Assembly (NCBI RefSeq): GCF_002836255.1
Contig: NZ_PJAU01000061.1
Coordinates: 300,601-364,600 of the forward strand
Reading direction: 5' to 3'
DNA: 64,000 nt
Origin: Colwellia sp. 75C3
GTDB lineage: Bacteria > Pseudomonadota > Gammaproteobacteria > Enterobacterales > Alteromonadaceae
In this document: piece after piece, positions 28,824 through 38,342 of the stretch
How the letters are laid out: every line of letters starts with the position of its first letter
Position numbering within the stretch: the stretch's first letter is position 1
Notes under the pieces: model-generated
Databases searched by the model: none
Seen by the model: the letters and a program-made list of their open reading frames with translations, nothing else
Told to the model about the DNA's origin: nothing
Translations under genes and position numbers: made by a program

Positions 28824-29848
28824 TAAACTAAGTACCCATTTGGATTTTTTGACTGCCAGCGCCACGTATCTTCCATCATCTGTTCTAAATTTCTATCGGC
28901 TTGCCAATTAAGTTCTTTATTAGCTTTATTGGCATTAGCCCAAAAAGCGGGTAGATCGCCCGCTCTTCTTGGTGATACTTCAAACTTAATTCCTTTATTA
29001 GTGGCTAGCTCGAATGCTTTTAGAATGGCAAACACTGACACGCCATTACCTGTGCCTAAATTAAACGCTTCAACACCGCTAAAGTCACTATGGCGATTTA
29101 ACCAATCTAAAGCAGCTACATGGCCTTGGGCTAAATCCATTACATGTAAATAATCACGTTCGCAACTGCCATCTTTAGTTTCATAATCATCACCAAAAAC
29201 ACTCAGTTTTTCACGTTTACCGACAGCAACTTGTGCAACATAAGGTAACAGGTTGTTGGGAATACCTTTTGGATCTTCACCTATAGTACCGCTTTCGTGG
29301 GCGCCAATAGGATTGAAATAGCGCAGTGATACCCCTCTGAAGTTATCATCAGACTGTGCTAAATCAGCCAGTATCCGCTCTACCATCACCTTACTTGCAC
29401 CGTATGGGCTTGAAGGTGTGCCCAACTTCATTGTTTCAACATAGGGGATGTCATTTTCTTCGCCATAAACCGTTGCTGATGAACTAAAAATGAAATCATT
29501 TACCTCATTTTTCTGCATAACTTCCAGTAAACAAACAGTGCCATGGACGTTATTTTGATAATAACTTAACGGTATTTGGGTCGATTCACCAACCGCTTTC
29601 AGCGCAGCAAAGTGGATTACCGCATCAATTTTATATTGCTTGAATACCTGACTTAATTTGTCTTTATCGCAGATATCACCTTCAACAAATTCAACCTTTT
29701 TACCCGCTAATTTTTCAACACGATCAATTGACTCAATACTTGAATTTACCAAGTTGTCATAAACGACAACATCATAGTTATTTTCGAGTAACGATAAAAC
29801 GGTATGGGAGCCAATATATCCTGCTCCACCTGTGACTAATATTTTCAT
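28823..29848 (-). CDS. galE: UDP-glucose 4-epimerase
   Basis: A 341-residue short-chain dehydrogenase-type epimerase converting UDP-galactose to UDP-glucose. The NAD-binding glycine motif TGGAGYIGSH is at residues 6-15, and the active-site YGASK motif (YxxxK) is near 148-152, with SSATVYG upstream. The ribosome site AAAGG lies 9 bp before the ATG. An intrinsic terminator sits in its leader at 29862-29914, separating it from the symporter gene. It overlaps galM by one base. Confidence 0.95.
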   Translation of the reverse strand: MKILVTGGAGYIGSHTVLSLLENNYDVVVYDNLVNSSIESIDRVEKLAGKKVEFVEGDICDKDKLSQVFKQYKIDAVIHFAALKAVGESTQIPLSYYQNNVHGTVCLLEVMQKNEVNDFIFSSSATVYGEENDIPYVETMKLGTPSSPYGASKVMVERILADLAQSDDNFRGVSLRYFNPIGAHESGTIGEDPKGIPNNLLPYVAQVAVGKREKLSVFGDDYETKDGSCERDYLHVMDLAQGHVAALDWLNRHSDFSGVEAFNLGTGNGVSVFAILKAFELATNKGIKFEVSPRRAGDLPAFWANANKANKELNWQADRNLEQMMEDTWRWQSKNPNGYLV

Positions 29849-29861
29849 GTTTTTACCTTTT

Positions 29862-29914
29862 AAAAAAAGGTCAATTGCTTATCCCTCTTCCTAGCAAAGA
29901 TATTGCAATTGACC
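29862..29914 (-). terminator. Intrinsic terminator between symporter gene and galE
   Basis: On the minus strand, GGTCAATTGC (29914-29905) and GCAATTGACC (29878-29869) form a 10-bp stem around a 26-base loop, followed at once by seven Ts (29868-29862). It ends the galT-galK-symporter transcript, or attenuates read-through into galE, whose ribosome site starts only a few bases later. Confidence 0.85.
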
Positions 29915-29946
29915 CGTTATTGATAACTATAAACTGACGTTTTTTA

Positions 29947-31521
29947 TTACCACCAAGTAGCGTATAAAGCCGTAAGGATAAGTACTACACCAACTGCCGC
30001 AACATTAAATGACTTTGTGGTGTCAAAGCTAATTTTGTCTAAACTAACACTGCTATCGGTGGTATTTGGTTTACCCGCCATAGACACGAAATAACACAGC
30101 GCTAAACAAAGTAAGAAGACTAAACCAACACGGTCCATAAACGGTAATTCAGGCCAAGAAAATTTAAGCACTAACGAAAATACTGCAGAGCCTAAGGCTG
30201 CTGATAATGCGCCCATTGATGTGGCGCGTTTCCAGAACATACCCATCACAAATATCACCACAATGCCTGGCGTAAAGAAACCGGTGAATTCTTGGATATA
30301 TTGAAATGCTTGGTCAAATTTACCCAGTAATGGCTGAGCAACAACTAACGCGATACACAATGAGACTAACGCAGCGATACGGCCAATATGTACGTAATGG
30401 CGTTGACTCTCATTTGGTTTAAAGCGGCTATAAATATCCATGGTAAAGATAGTAGAAATACTGTTGGTCATTGAAGCAAGTGAAGAGACAATCGCAGCAA
30501 CCAAGGCAGCAAAAACTAGACCTTTTATGCCAACAGGCAACATAGCCATCATTGAAGGGTAAGCTTGATCGGGTGTTGTTAATGTAGGGTAAAGTACAAC
30601 CGCGGCAATGCCTGGCAATACAACAATAAGCGGCATTAATAATTTAAGATAAGCAGCAAAAGCGATACCTTTTTGTGCTTCTTTAAGGTCTTTAGCGGCT
30701 AAAGCACGCTGAATAATATATTGGTTGAAACCCCAGTAACTAAAGTTCATCACCCACATACCACCAAGTAATACCGAAATACCTGGCAGACTCATGTAGT
30801 GATCATTTTCAGGACTTAAAATCATGTCAAAATGTTCTGGCATAGTATCGGTTAATATACCAAAACCCGCTAAAACCCCTTGCCCATCAGCAACGGCATC
30901 TAGGGCTAAATAACTCAGTAACAAGCCGCCAAACACTAATAAAACTACTTGTAAGATATCGGTAAAAGCAACGGCTTTTAACCCCCCGTATAAAGAATAG
31001 GCAACGGAGAACACGGCTAAAAATATCATGCCAAACATCCAATCAACGCCAGCTACCGTTTCAATAGCCATACCACCTAACCATAATACTGCGGTTAAGT
31101 TAACAAAGGTGTAAACTGCCAACCAGAAAATGGCCATGGTAGTTTTTACTTTGCTATCAAAACGTTGTTCAAGATATTGTGGCATAGTGAAAATTTTATT
31201 TTCTAAGAAAATAGGTAACATGTATTTACCGACTATCACCAAGGTAATGGCTGCCATCCATTCGTAAGAAGCTATGGCTAAACCAATCGCGTAACCCGAG
31301 CCAGACATACCAATAATTTGTTCCGCTGAAATATTAGCAGCAATTAACGAAGCACCAATAGCCCACCAAGGTAATGACTTACTTGCTAAAAAATAGTCTT
31401 CGGTGTTTGCGCCTTCTTTTTTATCATTGCGAGAAACCCACAAAGCTAGACACAGCAAGCCTATGACATAGACAATAAAAATTGTACTGTCTATGGTCCC
31501 CAATTTGTTTGTAAATTCCAT
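29947..31521 (-). CDS. Sodium/galactose symporter (SSS family, vSGLT-like)
   Basis: A 524-residue inner-membrane protein with about 14 membrane segments, very like the Vibrio Na+/galactose transporter vSGLT. Landmarks include ASLIAANISAEQIIGMSG in the first core helix, SLYGGLKAVAFTDILQ (the SSS family signature region) and WGFNQYIIQRALAAKDL. It takes up galactose with Na+, matching its place between galK and galE. AAAGGG precedes the ATG by 8 bp. Confidence 0.93.
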   Translation of the reverse strand: MEFTNKLGTIDSTIFIVYVIGLLCLALWVSRNDKKEGANTEDYFLASKSLPWWAIGASLIAANISAEQIIGMSGSGYAIGLAIASYEWMAAITLVIVGKYMLPIFLENKIFTMPQYLEQRFDSKVKTTMAIFWLAVYTFVNLTAVLWLGGMAIETVAGVDWMFGMIFLAVFSVAYSLYGGLKAVAFTDILQVVLLVFGGLLLSYLALDAVADGQGVLAGFGILTDTMPEHFDMILSPENDHYMSLPGISVLLGGMWVMNFSYWGFNQYIIQRALAAKDLKEAQKGIAFAAYLKLLMPLIVVLPGIAAVVLYPTLTTPDQAYPSMMAMLPVGIKGLVFAALVAAIVSSLASMTNSISTIFTMDIYSRFKPNESQRHYVHIGRIAALVSLCIALVVAQPLLGKFDQAFQYIQEFTGFFTPGIVVIFVMGMFWKRATSMGALSAALGSAVFSLVLKFSWPELPFMDRVGLVFLLCLALCYFVSMAGKPNTTDSSVSLDKISFDTTKSFNVAAVGVVLILTALYATWW

Positions 31522-31624
31522 TATTGTAACCCTTTATTTTTATGTGTATTTTCTAGTTATTATTGTTTTTTGCGTTAGCTTATTGTTTTATCTTAATTCT
31601 ATTCGAATCTATATTTTCCCCGGT

Positions 31625-32797
31625 TTATCTAAATGCACCTTGTGTCGCCGTACAGTGATAGATACTCGGTTTTAAACCAAATTTATTTTCATAGTTGTTG
31701 TTCACAACAGACTCTACCTGTGCAACGAGTTCCAAAGGTACTAAAGCAACAACGCAACCACCAAAGCCGCCACCCGTCATTCGAACGCCGCCCTTTTCAC
31801 CTAAGACATTATCAATCATATTAACCAAGCCATCCATTTCCTTGGTTGTGACTTCAAAGTCATCACGTAACGAAAGATGAGATGCCTTCATTGCCGCACT
31901 AATTGTTACCATATCATTGTTTTTAAGAGCATTTAATGCATTTACGGCACGGGTGTTTTCAGTAATTACATGACGAGCACGTTTAAATAGCTCTGGCTCT
32001 AGTTGTTCTTTTGCAAAATTTAATTGCGCTAAAGTCACTTCGCGCAGCGCTGATTTTCCAAAATATTTTGCTACCGCTTCGCATTGTTCACGTCTTAAAT
32101 TGTACTCACTATCAACCAAACCACGCTTAACATTTGAATTGATAATAAATAGCGTTAAATCATCAGGAATAGGGGCGTCTTCAAAAGATAAACTTTTGCA
32201 ATCTAACAGCATGGCATGACCTTGTTGCCCCATAGCTGAAATCAATTGATCCATGATGCCGCAATTACAGCCTACAAAATCATTTTCTGCTTGTTGGCCA
32301 ATTAGCGCGGCATCAATACCTGTTAACTCTAATTGGTAAAGTTGGCTAAATGCTTTTAAAATAGCAATTTCAAAACTGGCTGAAGAGCTTAATCCTGCTC
32401 CTTGTGGAACATTACCGGTAACCGCTAAATTGGCGCCTTTAATGCTAGGGTGCTTTTTCATTAACGCTTGTAATGTTCCTTTTACATAATTACTCCACAT
32501 CATTTCTTCATCAAAAGTAATGTCATCAAGACTAAACTCATTAATTTGTTGTTCACAATCATGAGCGTATACTTTTACTATCAGATCTTCACGTTTTGAT
32601 GCCGCAATAGTGGTACCGTAATTAATCGCTGCAGGAAGCACAAAACCGTCATTGTAATCGGTATGATCACCAATGATGTTGACTCGGCCTGGAGCATGAC
32701 AAACTAACGATGCTGAACGCTTAAACTGTTGTTCAAACAAGATTTTAACAAGTACTTGTTGTTCATAGCCTTGTTGATCTGAAACAGGAAAACTCAT
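31625..32797 (-). CDS. galK: Galactokinase
   Basis: A 390-residue GHMP-family kinase that phosphorylates galactose with ATP to galactose-1-phosphate. The signature GRVNIIGDHTDYNDGFVLP is at about residues 38-56, the ATP-loop GAGLSSSASFE near 135-145, and the C-terminal GGGFGGCVVAL motif near 350. Length is standard. Its ATG overlaps the galT stop (TAATG), giving translational coupling. Confidence 0.96.
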   Translation of the reverse strand: MSFPVSDQQGYEQQVLVKILFEQQFKRSASLVCHAPGRVNIIGDHTDYNDGFVLPAAINYGTTIAASKREDLIVKVYAHDCEQQINEFSLDDITFDEEMMWSNYVKGTLQALMKKHPSIKGANLAVTGNVPQGAGLSSSASFEIAILKAFSQLYQLELTGIDAALIGQQAENDFVGCNCGIMDQLISAMGQQGHAMLLDCKSLSFEDAPIPDDLTLFIINSNVKRGLVDSEYNLRREQCEAVAKYFGKSALREVTLAQLNFAKEQLEPELFKRARHVITENTRAVNALNALKNNDMVTISAAMKASHLSLRDDFEVTTKEMDGLVNMIDNVLGEKGGVRMTGGGFGGCVVALVPLELVAQVESVVNNNYENKFGLKPSIYHCTATQGAFR

Positions 32798-33840
32798 TAG
32801 TTACTCTCCTTATAGTGAGTTGTTGGCAAGTCACGGAGTCGCTTTGCCGCTTGCTCTGCAGTTAGGTCTCGTTGCGCTTCTGCCATCATTTCATAACCAA
32901 CCATAAATTTACGAATTGTGGCAGACCTCAATAGTGGCGGGAAGAAGCTGGCGTGTAATGTCCATTCATCATGATGCTCACCATCGAAAGGTGCGCCGTG
33001 CCAACCCATTGAATAAGGGAATGAGCAATTGAATAAATTGTCATATTTGATAGTAAGTTGCTTAAGCATATCGGCGAGCGATAGTTTTTGTTCATCCGTC
33101 AATTGCGTGATACGAGACACACTAAAACGTGGCAATAATAAGGTTTCAAACGGCCATGCCGCCCAATATGGCACAACAACGAGCCAGTCATCATTGGAGA
33201 CTACGATACGTTCTTTATTTTCGACTTCTCTGACAACATAATCTTGCAACAAATTACTGCCCTGCTTCGCTAAGTAATTCAACTGCGCTTGCTGCTTTTT
33301 CATAACAAGGGTTGGTAATTGTTGCTGCGCCCAAATCTGACCATGCGGGTGTGGGTTAGAGCAGCCCATAACACTGCCTTTATTTTCAAAAATCTGAACC
33401 CATGAATACGTTTTCCCTAATTCCTCGCATTGGCTCTGCCATGTATCAACAACACTGGTAATTTCTTTTATTGAAAGCTGTGGTAATGATTTACTATGGT
33501 CTGGTGAGAAACAGATAACTCTACTCTCACCTTGCTCTGTGGCCATTCTAAAAAGGGGATCATCACTGACTACAATCGGTGTATCTTGTTTTATTGCGGC
33601 AAAATCATTCGTGAAGACAAAGGTTTCTTTATAATCTTCATTTTTCTCACCATTGATGCGGGTATTGCCTGCACATAAAAAACAGTCTTTGTCATAGTCT
33701 GGCTTTTCTTGCTCATCAAGTTTTTCAACTTGACCTTGCCAAGGTCGTTTGGCGCGATGAGGTGAAACCAGTACCCATTCTTCAATTAAAGGGTTATATC
33801 TTCGATGCGGGTGTTCTGTCGGATCAAACTCGATAGTCAT
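32797..33840 (-). CDS. galT: Galactose-1-phosphate uridylyltransferase
   Basis: A 347-residue HIT-superfamily enzyme that exchanges UMP between UDP-glucose and galactose-1-phosphate. The active-site HPHGQIWA (HxHxQ) is near residues 165-172, and zinc-site cysteines CFLCAGN lie near 53-59. It is the first gene of the cluster, with the palindromic operator 35 bp upstream of its start, so it should be controlled directly by the divergent LacI-family regulator. Confidence 0.96.
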   Translation of the reverse strand: MTIEFDPTEHPHRRYNPLIEEWVLVSPHRAKRPWQGQVEKLDEQEKPDYDKDCFLCAGNTRINGEKNEDYKETFVFTNDFAAIKQDTPIVVSDDPLFRMATEQGESRVICFSPDHSKSLPQLSIKEITSVVDTWQSQCEELGKTYSWVQIFENKGSVMGCSNPHPHGQIWAQQQLPTLVMKKQQAQLNYLAKQGSNLLQDYVVREVENKERIVVSNDDWLVVVPYWAAWPFETLLLPRFSVSRITQLTDEQKLSLADMLKQLTIKYDNLFNCSFPYSMGWHGAPFDGEHHDEWTLHASFFPPLLRSATIRKFMVGYEMMAEAQRDLTAEQAAKRLRDLPTTHYKESN

Positions 33841-33874
33841 AATATTTTAAGTCCAATTATTGAAAACACCGACA

Positions 33875-33894
33875 AAGGGTAAACGTTTACCCTT
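33875..33894. promoter_or_regulatory. Palindromic GalR/LacI-type operator
   Basis: AAGGGTAAACGTTTACCCTT is a perfect 20-bp palindrome with the central CG typical of LacI-family operators. It lies between divergent galT and the regulator gene, close to the galT start. Confidence 0.85.
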
Positions 33895-33985
33895 GATTGT
33901 ACAAGTACTTGTTTATAATTAAAGCTGACTTGATGATAAGCCCATAATTAGTGTATATTGCCATCACTCTCAAGTAGTAAGCAAT

Positions 33986-34003
33986 AATGTAATCATTTAC
34001 CCT
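33986..34003. promoter_or_regulatory. Second, imperfect LacI-type operator
   Basis: AATGTAATCATTTACCCT keeps the right half (TTTACCCTT) of the perfect operator, but the left half is degenerate. It ends just before the regulator ATG at 34005, suggesting autorepression. Confidence 0.5.
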
Positions 34004-34004
34004 T

Positions 34005-35015
34005 ATGACAACAATAAAAGACGTAGCTCGTATCGCCGGCGTTTCAGTAGCATCTGTTTCACGTGTACTAAATAACGGCCCCAAAGTTAGTAAAGCGACT
34101 ATTGAAAAAGTATCAAGAGTAATGAAAGAGCTAAACTACACCCCGAATGCCAATGCCCGCGCTTTAGTTACCCAGAAAAGCACTACGCTGGGCGTCGTTA
34201 TACCCAACTTAATAGACCCTTTTTTCGCCTCTTTAGCGCATGGCGTTGAGCAAGTCGCTCGACAAAAAAACAGGCAATTATTATTAAGTACTGCCATGGT
34301 CAGTGCTGAAACAGAAATGCAGGCCATCAATTTATTAATTGAAAGGCGATGTGATGTGATGGTAGTGCATAGTAAAAAACTATCCGATCAAGCCTTGATT
34401 GAATTAGCGAATAAAGTGCCGGGCTTAGTACTCATTGACCGCTATATTGAAGCAATCGCGCCACGCTGTGTTTGGTTAGATAATCTTGAGGGGGGTAAAA
34501 TAGCTGCACGTCATTTATTAGCATTAGCGCATAAAAGCTTTGCCTGTGTTTCCAGTAAACACCAAATAGACGACCCACTACTCAGGCTGCAAGGCTTTCA
34601 AAGTGAGCTCCAATCAGCGGGCACTAATATTGAAGACGATCTGATTGAATACGGTGAGCCTACGCTTCAAGGGGGTGAAATAGCCACGCAAAAACTACTC
34701 GCTTCAGGAAAAAGTTTTTCGGCACTGTTTGTTTATAACGACGCCATGGCAATAGGCGCCATTTCTACCTTAGAAGATAATGGTTTTAAAGTACCCTCTG
34801 ATATTTCAGTACTCGGTTTTGATGATGTATTACTGTCAAGATATTCAAGGCCAAAACTAAGTACACTGAATTACCCTATTGAACAGATGGCCATGCAGGC
34901 AGCCAACATTGGCATTGAATTAATCTCAAAACAGCCAATGAACAACAGTGACATAAGCTGTAAACATATTCCTAGGCTTGTTAAGCGAGAATCAACCAGT
35001 TTTAACGTTAATTAA
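34005..35015 (+). CDS. galR: LacI-family galactose cluster regulator
   Basis: A 336-residue regulator. The N-terminal DNA-binding region is TIKDVARIAGVSVASVSRVL (helix-turn-helix) followed by the hinge-helix NARALVTQKSTTLGVV. The periplasmic-binding-protein-like effector domain (about 60-330) has LIDRY and FDDVLLSRYSRP motifs. It is divergent from galT, with two operators in between, so I infer repression of the gal cluster relieved by galactose or a derivative. The gene symbol is by context. Confidence 0.88.
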   Translation: MTTIKDVARIAGVSVASVSRVLNNGPKVSKATIEKVSRVMKELNYTPNANARALVTQKSTTLGVVIPNLIDPFFASLAHGVEQVARQKNRQLLLSTAMVSAETEMQAINLLIERRCDVMVVHSKKLSDQALIELANKVPGLVLIDRYIEAIAPRCVWLDNLEGGKIAARHLLALAHKSFACVSSKHQIDDPLLRLQGFQSELQSAGTNIEDDLIEYGEPTLQGGEIATQKLLASGKSFSALFVYNDAMAIGAISTLEDNGFKVPSDISVLGFDDVLLSRYSRPKLSTLNYPIEQMAMQAANIGIELISKQPMNNSDISCKHIPRLVKRESTSFNVN

Positions 35016-35132
35016 TCTTTTTGCTTAGTCGCAAAGTAGTTATTTCTTTAATTCATCAACACGTTGAAAGTTAATCATAAAACAACATTGCCATACTATT
35101 TACTATTTACTGCTATAATAAATAACTCTATT

Positions 35133-35432
35133 TATACCCAAGCTACCTCAGGATTCAGCTGGAATTAGAAACGCCTTTAGGCGAGGCACTTTGAAGATAA
35201 TAGTTATTCAGGAGAATATGCTCCTGTATTCTCTATTAACACCATCCGTGTAGCGTTATTATCAATAACGATGGATAAAGCGTTTCTAAATCAGCCATTC
35301 TGGGACCTCGGAGCAAATCGCATTCATCGTTATGTAGTTCATTAAGGGAATAAACATTAATGAACTACACGCCTTGATCATGAATCGCTCAGGCGCCCTG
35401 AAACGAGCATTTTGAAGTCACTTGGCTATATA
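35133..35432. mobile_element. MITE-like element with terminal inverted repeats, about 300 bp
   Basis: The left end TATACCCAAGCTACCTCAGG and the right end, read inverted, TATATAGCCAAGTGACTTCA are imperfect inverted repeats. Inside are strong nested hairpins: GTAGTTCATTAA with TTAATGAACTAC, CGTTATT with AATAACG, and a longer pairing of GGAATTAGAAACGC with GCGTTTCTAAATC. There is no ORF. It looks like a non-autonomous element. Confidence 0.6.
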
Positions 35433-36363
35433 CTCACTTGCTAGACAAAAAATGCACAGCTAAGCATCTTATGAAATATAAAGTTCAAGAGATAAAATTA
35501 AAGCTACCCCCTGCCTTTCTCAAAAGCATTTTATTTTTTCCTCTATTACTAAGCTTTAATTGCTTTGTTTAATAAGCGTCCAAATGGATTTCAAAAAAAC
35601 TCTGTAGTGCTCGAGTGATATTGGCCACGACCTTATCTGTATTCATGATTTCATTTGAGCATATAGATAGTAAATAAAAATAAGTAGCAGAAAAGTTTAG
35701 TGAGAAAAGTCTAAGGCGCAATGTGCCCCTTAACGAGTTAGAGCTAACCGTCACTTTTTCCACATTTCTGACCTAAATTACTCCTCAAAATTAGCCCTGT
35801 TTATGTTAACTTGGATACGAAACCGGACGTTAGCCTTGGCTTATCTAGCGACAAGTGATCCGACATTGCAGTCATTAACATCAATAATTTCTTGGGCTGT
35901 TTACAGTGTTCAGAAGGTGTAAACCTACCTTTATTATGACAAGCAACTAAGCCAAAACAGTCATAAAGACTTTAAATCAAAATGGCAGCTCTTCCATGGT
36001 AAAGTTAACATTATAATCAATGATTATATTATGATTTCTGTTCGCTAATCGCCGATATTAGCCTTTAAAAATCAAGTTCTAATTAGCTTTATGACCAAGT
36101 AAAAGCTAATAGCTAGCCAAATATTTTACTCCGACATGCTTACACGACATACAAGCACAATATTTTGACCCAAGGAAGTGGGTCGCTAAGTTAGCTGACT
36201 ATAAAACCGATAATAATGTATAGTGTTTAAACTGACATGGAAGTAGAACAAAGTGGTGCATCTGATCGCTTTAAACGTACCCATTAAACTGCCTTAGAGT
36301 ATAGTTTTTTATTGATATACTTAATCGCAGCTAATAAAAATAAAAATGAGTTAGGGAAAACGC
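35433..36363. other. Gene-free stretch
   Basis: No convincing gene on either strand. A 64-codon minus-strand frame near 35569-35763 has no ribosome site or protein-like character. Scattered coding-like fragments may be old remnants but cannot be assigned. Confidence 0.5.
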
Positions 36364-37392
36364 ATGAACAAACAAGGCTCTCTATTAACGATAGTATTCA
36401 CTCTACTCTTATTTCTCATACCCACACTAGCGCAAGCATTTACAGTGAATATTGTAAATAACGGCAGGGCCATATTTGCTAGTGATAATAGCCCTTACTC
36501 GATTACGTTGACCGCTAAACCAAACTCACTTATTGATATATCTTGGAAGCTAACTTCACTGGGGCGGACTTTATCTAGCGGAGTAAAGTCTATTAGACTA
36601 AATACCAGAAAAAACGTGAAAGCCTATTTACCTTTGAGAACCCCGCCGGTTAAATCAGGAGTAAAGGTAAAAGCTCAGTTAATTATCGACGCTGTTTACA
36701 GTACCGACTCGACGATCAAAGAGCATTATGAGTTTGATCTGGATATTTATGGAGAAAATATATTTCTACATAAACAAAGTTTTTATCAAAAACTCAATAT
36801 TCAGTTATTCGACCCTGTAGGGCAAACAAGTAACATCTTTGATAAATTAAAGATTCCTTACAGTACATTATCTAGATCAAAACTAATAAATTTCTCCGAT
36901 AAAGGCTTTATTGTTATAGGCGTTGGTGTAGATATTAACCATTACAGAGGTCTCCCGACAGTATTAATCGAACTAGCTCATAAAGGGCATCAATTACTTA
37001 TTTTGCAACCTGCTTCTGCAACATTGCCATTGTCTAAACTTGCATCAGGTTTAGGCGCTAGTTCCCCAAGTATATTTTTATCGAATGAAACTGTAATTCC
37101 TAATTATATCCAAAACTATCAATGGGATACTGATAGTGGTATAAAAAGCAATCACATTATATTGAATAGCAACCGTCAAGAAGTGTCTGCCCAAGTTGTC
37201 GAGTCTAAACATGAGGGCTGGGATTGGTTTCATTTGAATTATCATCAATCACAAGGGAAACTTATTATTTGTATGTTGCCCTTTATTGATCAATTAGACA
37301 GAGATCCCATCAAACAAATTATTTTTGGTCAACTACTCAATTACGCCAGTAACCAGTCAAAAAATATAAAAAATAGATTATTAAAGGAATAA
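36364..37392 (+). CDS. Exported protein of unknown function, first gene of CsgG-like operon
   Basis: A 342-residue protein with a clear signal peptide (residues 1-25, ending PTLAQA before FTVN). Residues about 26-125 look like a beta-sandwich (alternating strands, YSITLTAKPNS). Residues about 135-340 look alpha/beta with hydrophobic strands GFIVIGVGVDIN, HQLLILQP and GKLIICMLPF, reminiscent of glutamine-amidotransferase-like or Rossmann folds, but with no catalytic motif that I can identify. It is probably periplasmic. The next gene starts 3 bp after its stop, so the two are co-transcribed. I do not recognise the family. Confidence 0.8.
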   Translation: MNKQGSLLTIVFTLLLFLIPTLAQAFTVNIVNNGRAIFASDNSPYSITLTAKPNSLIDISWKLTSLGRTLSSGVKSIRLNTRKNVKAYLPLRTPPVKSGVKVKAQLIIDAVYSTDSTIKEHYEFDLDIYGENIFLHKQSFYQKLNIQLFDPVGQTSNIFDKLKIPYSTLSRSKLINFSDKGFIVIGVGVDINHYRGLPTVLIELAHKGHQLLILQPASATLPLSKLASGLGASSPSIFLSNETVIPNYIQNYQWDTDSGIKSNHIILNSNRQEVSAQVVESKHEGWDWFHLNYHQSQGKLIICMLPFIDQLDRDPIKQIIFGQLLNYASNQSKNIKNRLLKE

Positions 37393-37395
37393 AAA

Positions 37396-38340
37396 ATGAA
37401 AAAAATGGCCCTACTATTTACATCGTTTATCTTAACGTTAGTTTCCCATGCAAGCATCGCCACTGAAGATAACGCTGTTTATCCTGCTGCCATTTTTAAC
37501 TTTGTTGAAAAGGGGCGCAACCTAAATGATATTGGAGAAAAGATTAGTAACGTTATTTTTGCTTCCTTAGTTGTAGATCCAAACATTACTTTAGTTGACC
37601 GAGAAGAGCTGGATAAACTCGTAGATGAAGCCACCCTTAATTTATCTGGTATGGTAAATAGTCAACAAGCTAATCAGATTGGTCAGTTAACTGGCGCAAA
37701 AATAATTGTTACTGGCACCGTATTTGAAATAGGAGACAATTTAATGATAGTCTCCAAGATCATTGGTACTGAAACGAGTAGGGTTTTAGGTGCATCAGTT
37801 AAGGGTAAGGTTGACGACAGTCTTATTACATTGGCAGAAAGTCTATCCGTTCAAATTGCGAGCACAATCAAATCCAACGCGGGAATATTGGTAGCGAAGC
37901 CAACAAGTAGAAGTGACGACTTAGCCAGATTAAAAAAACAAGTTAATACTACCAACCTTCCAAGCTTAGCCATTAATATTAAGGAGCACCATATTAATAA
38001 GGCTTCAATTGACCCTGCGGCAGAAATTGAAATGATGTTTTATTCTTCGAAAGTTGGCTTTGATGTATTCGAGAAAAATTCACTTGAGGCTAAAAAATCC
38101 GATATTTTGATTGTAGGGGAAGGTTTTACCGAGGTTGCAACACGTAAAGGGAATATTGTTGGCGTAAAAGCAAGGCTTGAAGTCAAAGCTATTGATCGAA
38201 AAACTAACAAAATACTCTTTGTTGACAGACAAACAGAACTTGAAGTTGATTTAAGTGAAATGATTGCCTCAAAAAAAGCTCTTGCAACAGCATCAGCGAA
38301 GATTGCGATGCGCATGTTACCTAAATTATCTGGTTTATAA
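37396..38340 (+). CDS. CsgG-like periplasmic protein
   Basis: A 314-residue protein with a signal peptide (residues 1-22, ending SHASIA) and no lipobox cysteine, unlike true CsgG lipoproteins. Residues about 28-160 follow the CsgG/FlgO-type pattern: a conserved first strand (AAIFNFVEKG), VDREELDKLVDEATLNLSG, then QANQIGQLTGAKIIVTGTV. The C-terminal half repeats a similar alpha/beta pattern (DPAAEIEMMFYSSKVGFDVF). CsgG proteins form the outer-membrane curli export channel, but without a lipid anchor this one may be a soluble relative. It sits 2 bp before the large third gene and 3 bp after the first. Confidence 0.8.
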   Translation: MKKMALLFTSFILTLVSHASIATEDNAVYPAAIFNFVEKGRNLNDIGEKISNVIFASLVVDPNITLVDREELDKLVDEATLNLSGMVNSQQANQIGQLTGAKIIVTGTVFEIGDNLMIVSKIIGTETSRVLGASVKGKVDDSLITLAESLSVQIASTIKSNAGILVAKPTSRSDDLARLKKQVNTTNLPSLAINIKEHHINKASIDPAAEIEMMFYSSKVGFDVFEKNSLEAKKSDILIVGEGFTEVATRKGNIVGVKARLEVKAIDRKTNKILFVDRQTELEVDLSEMIASKKALATASAKIAMRMLPKLSGL

Positions 38341-38342
38341 AA

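Noticed and set aside
35569..35763. A 64-codon minus-strand frame in the gene-free stretch
   Set aside because: No ribosome site, no family likeness, no neighbouring operon; likely chance.
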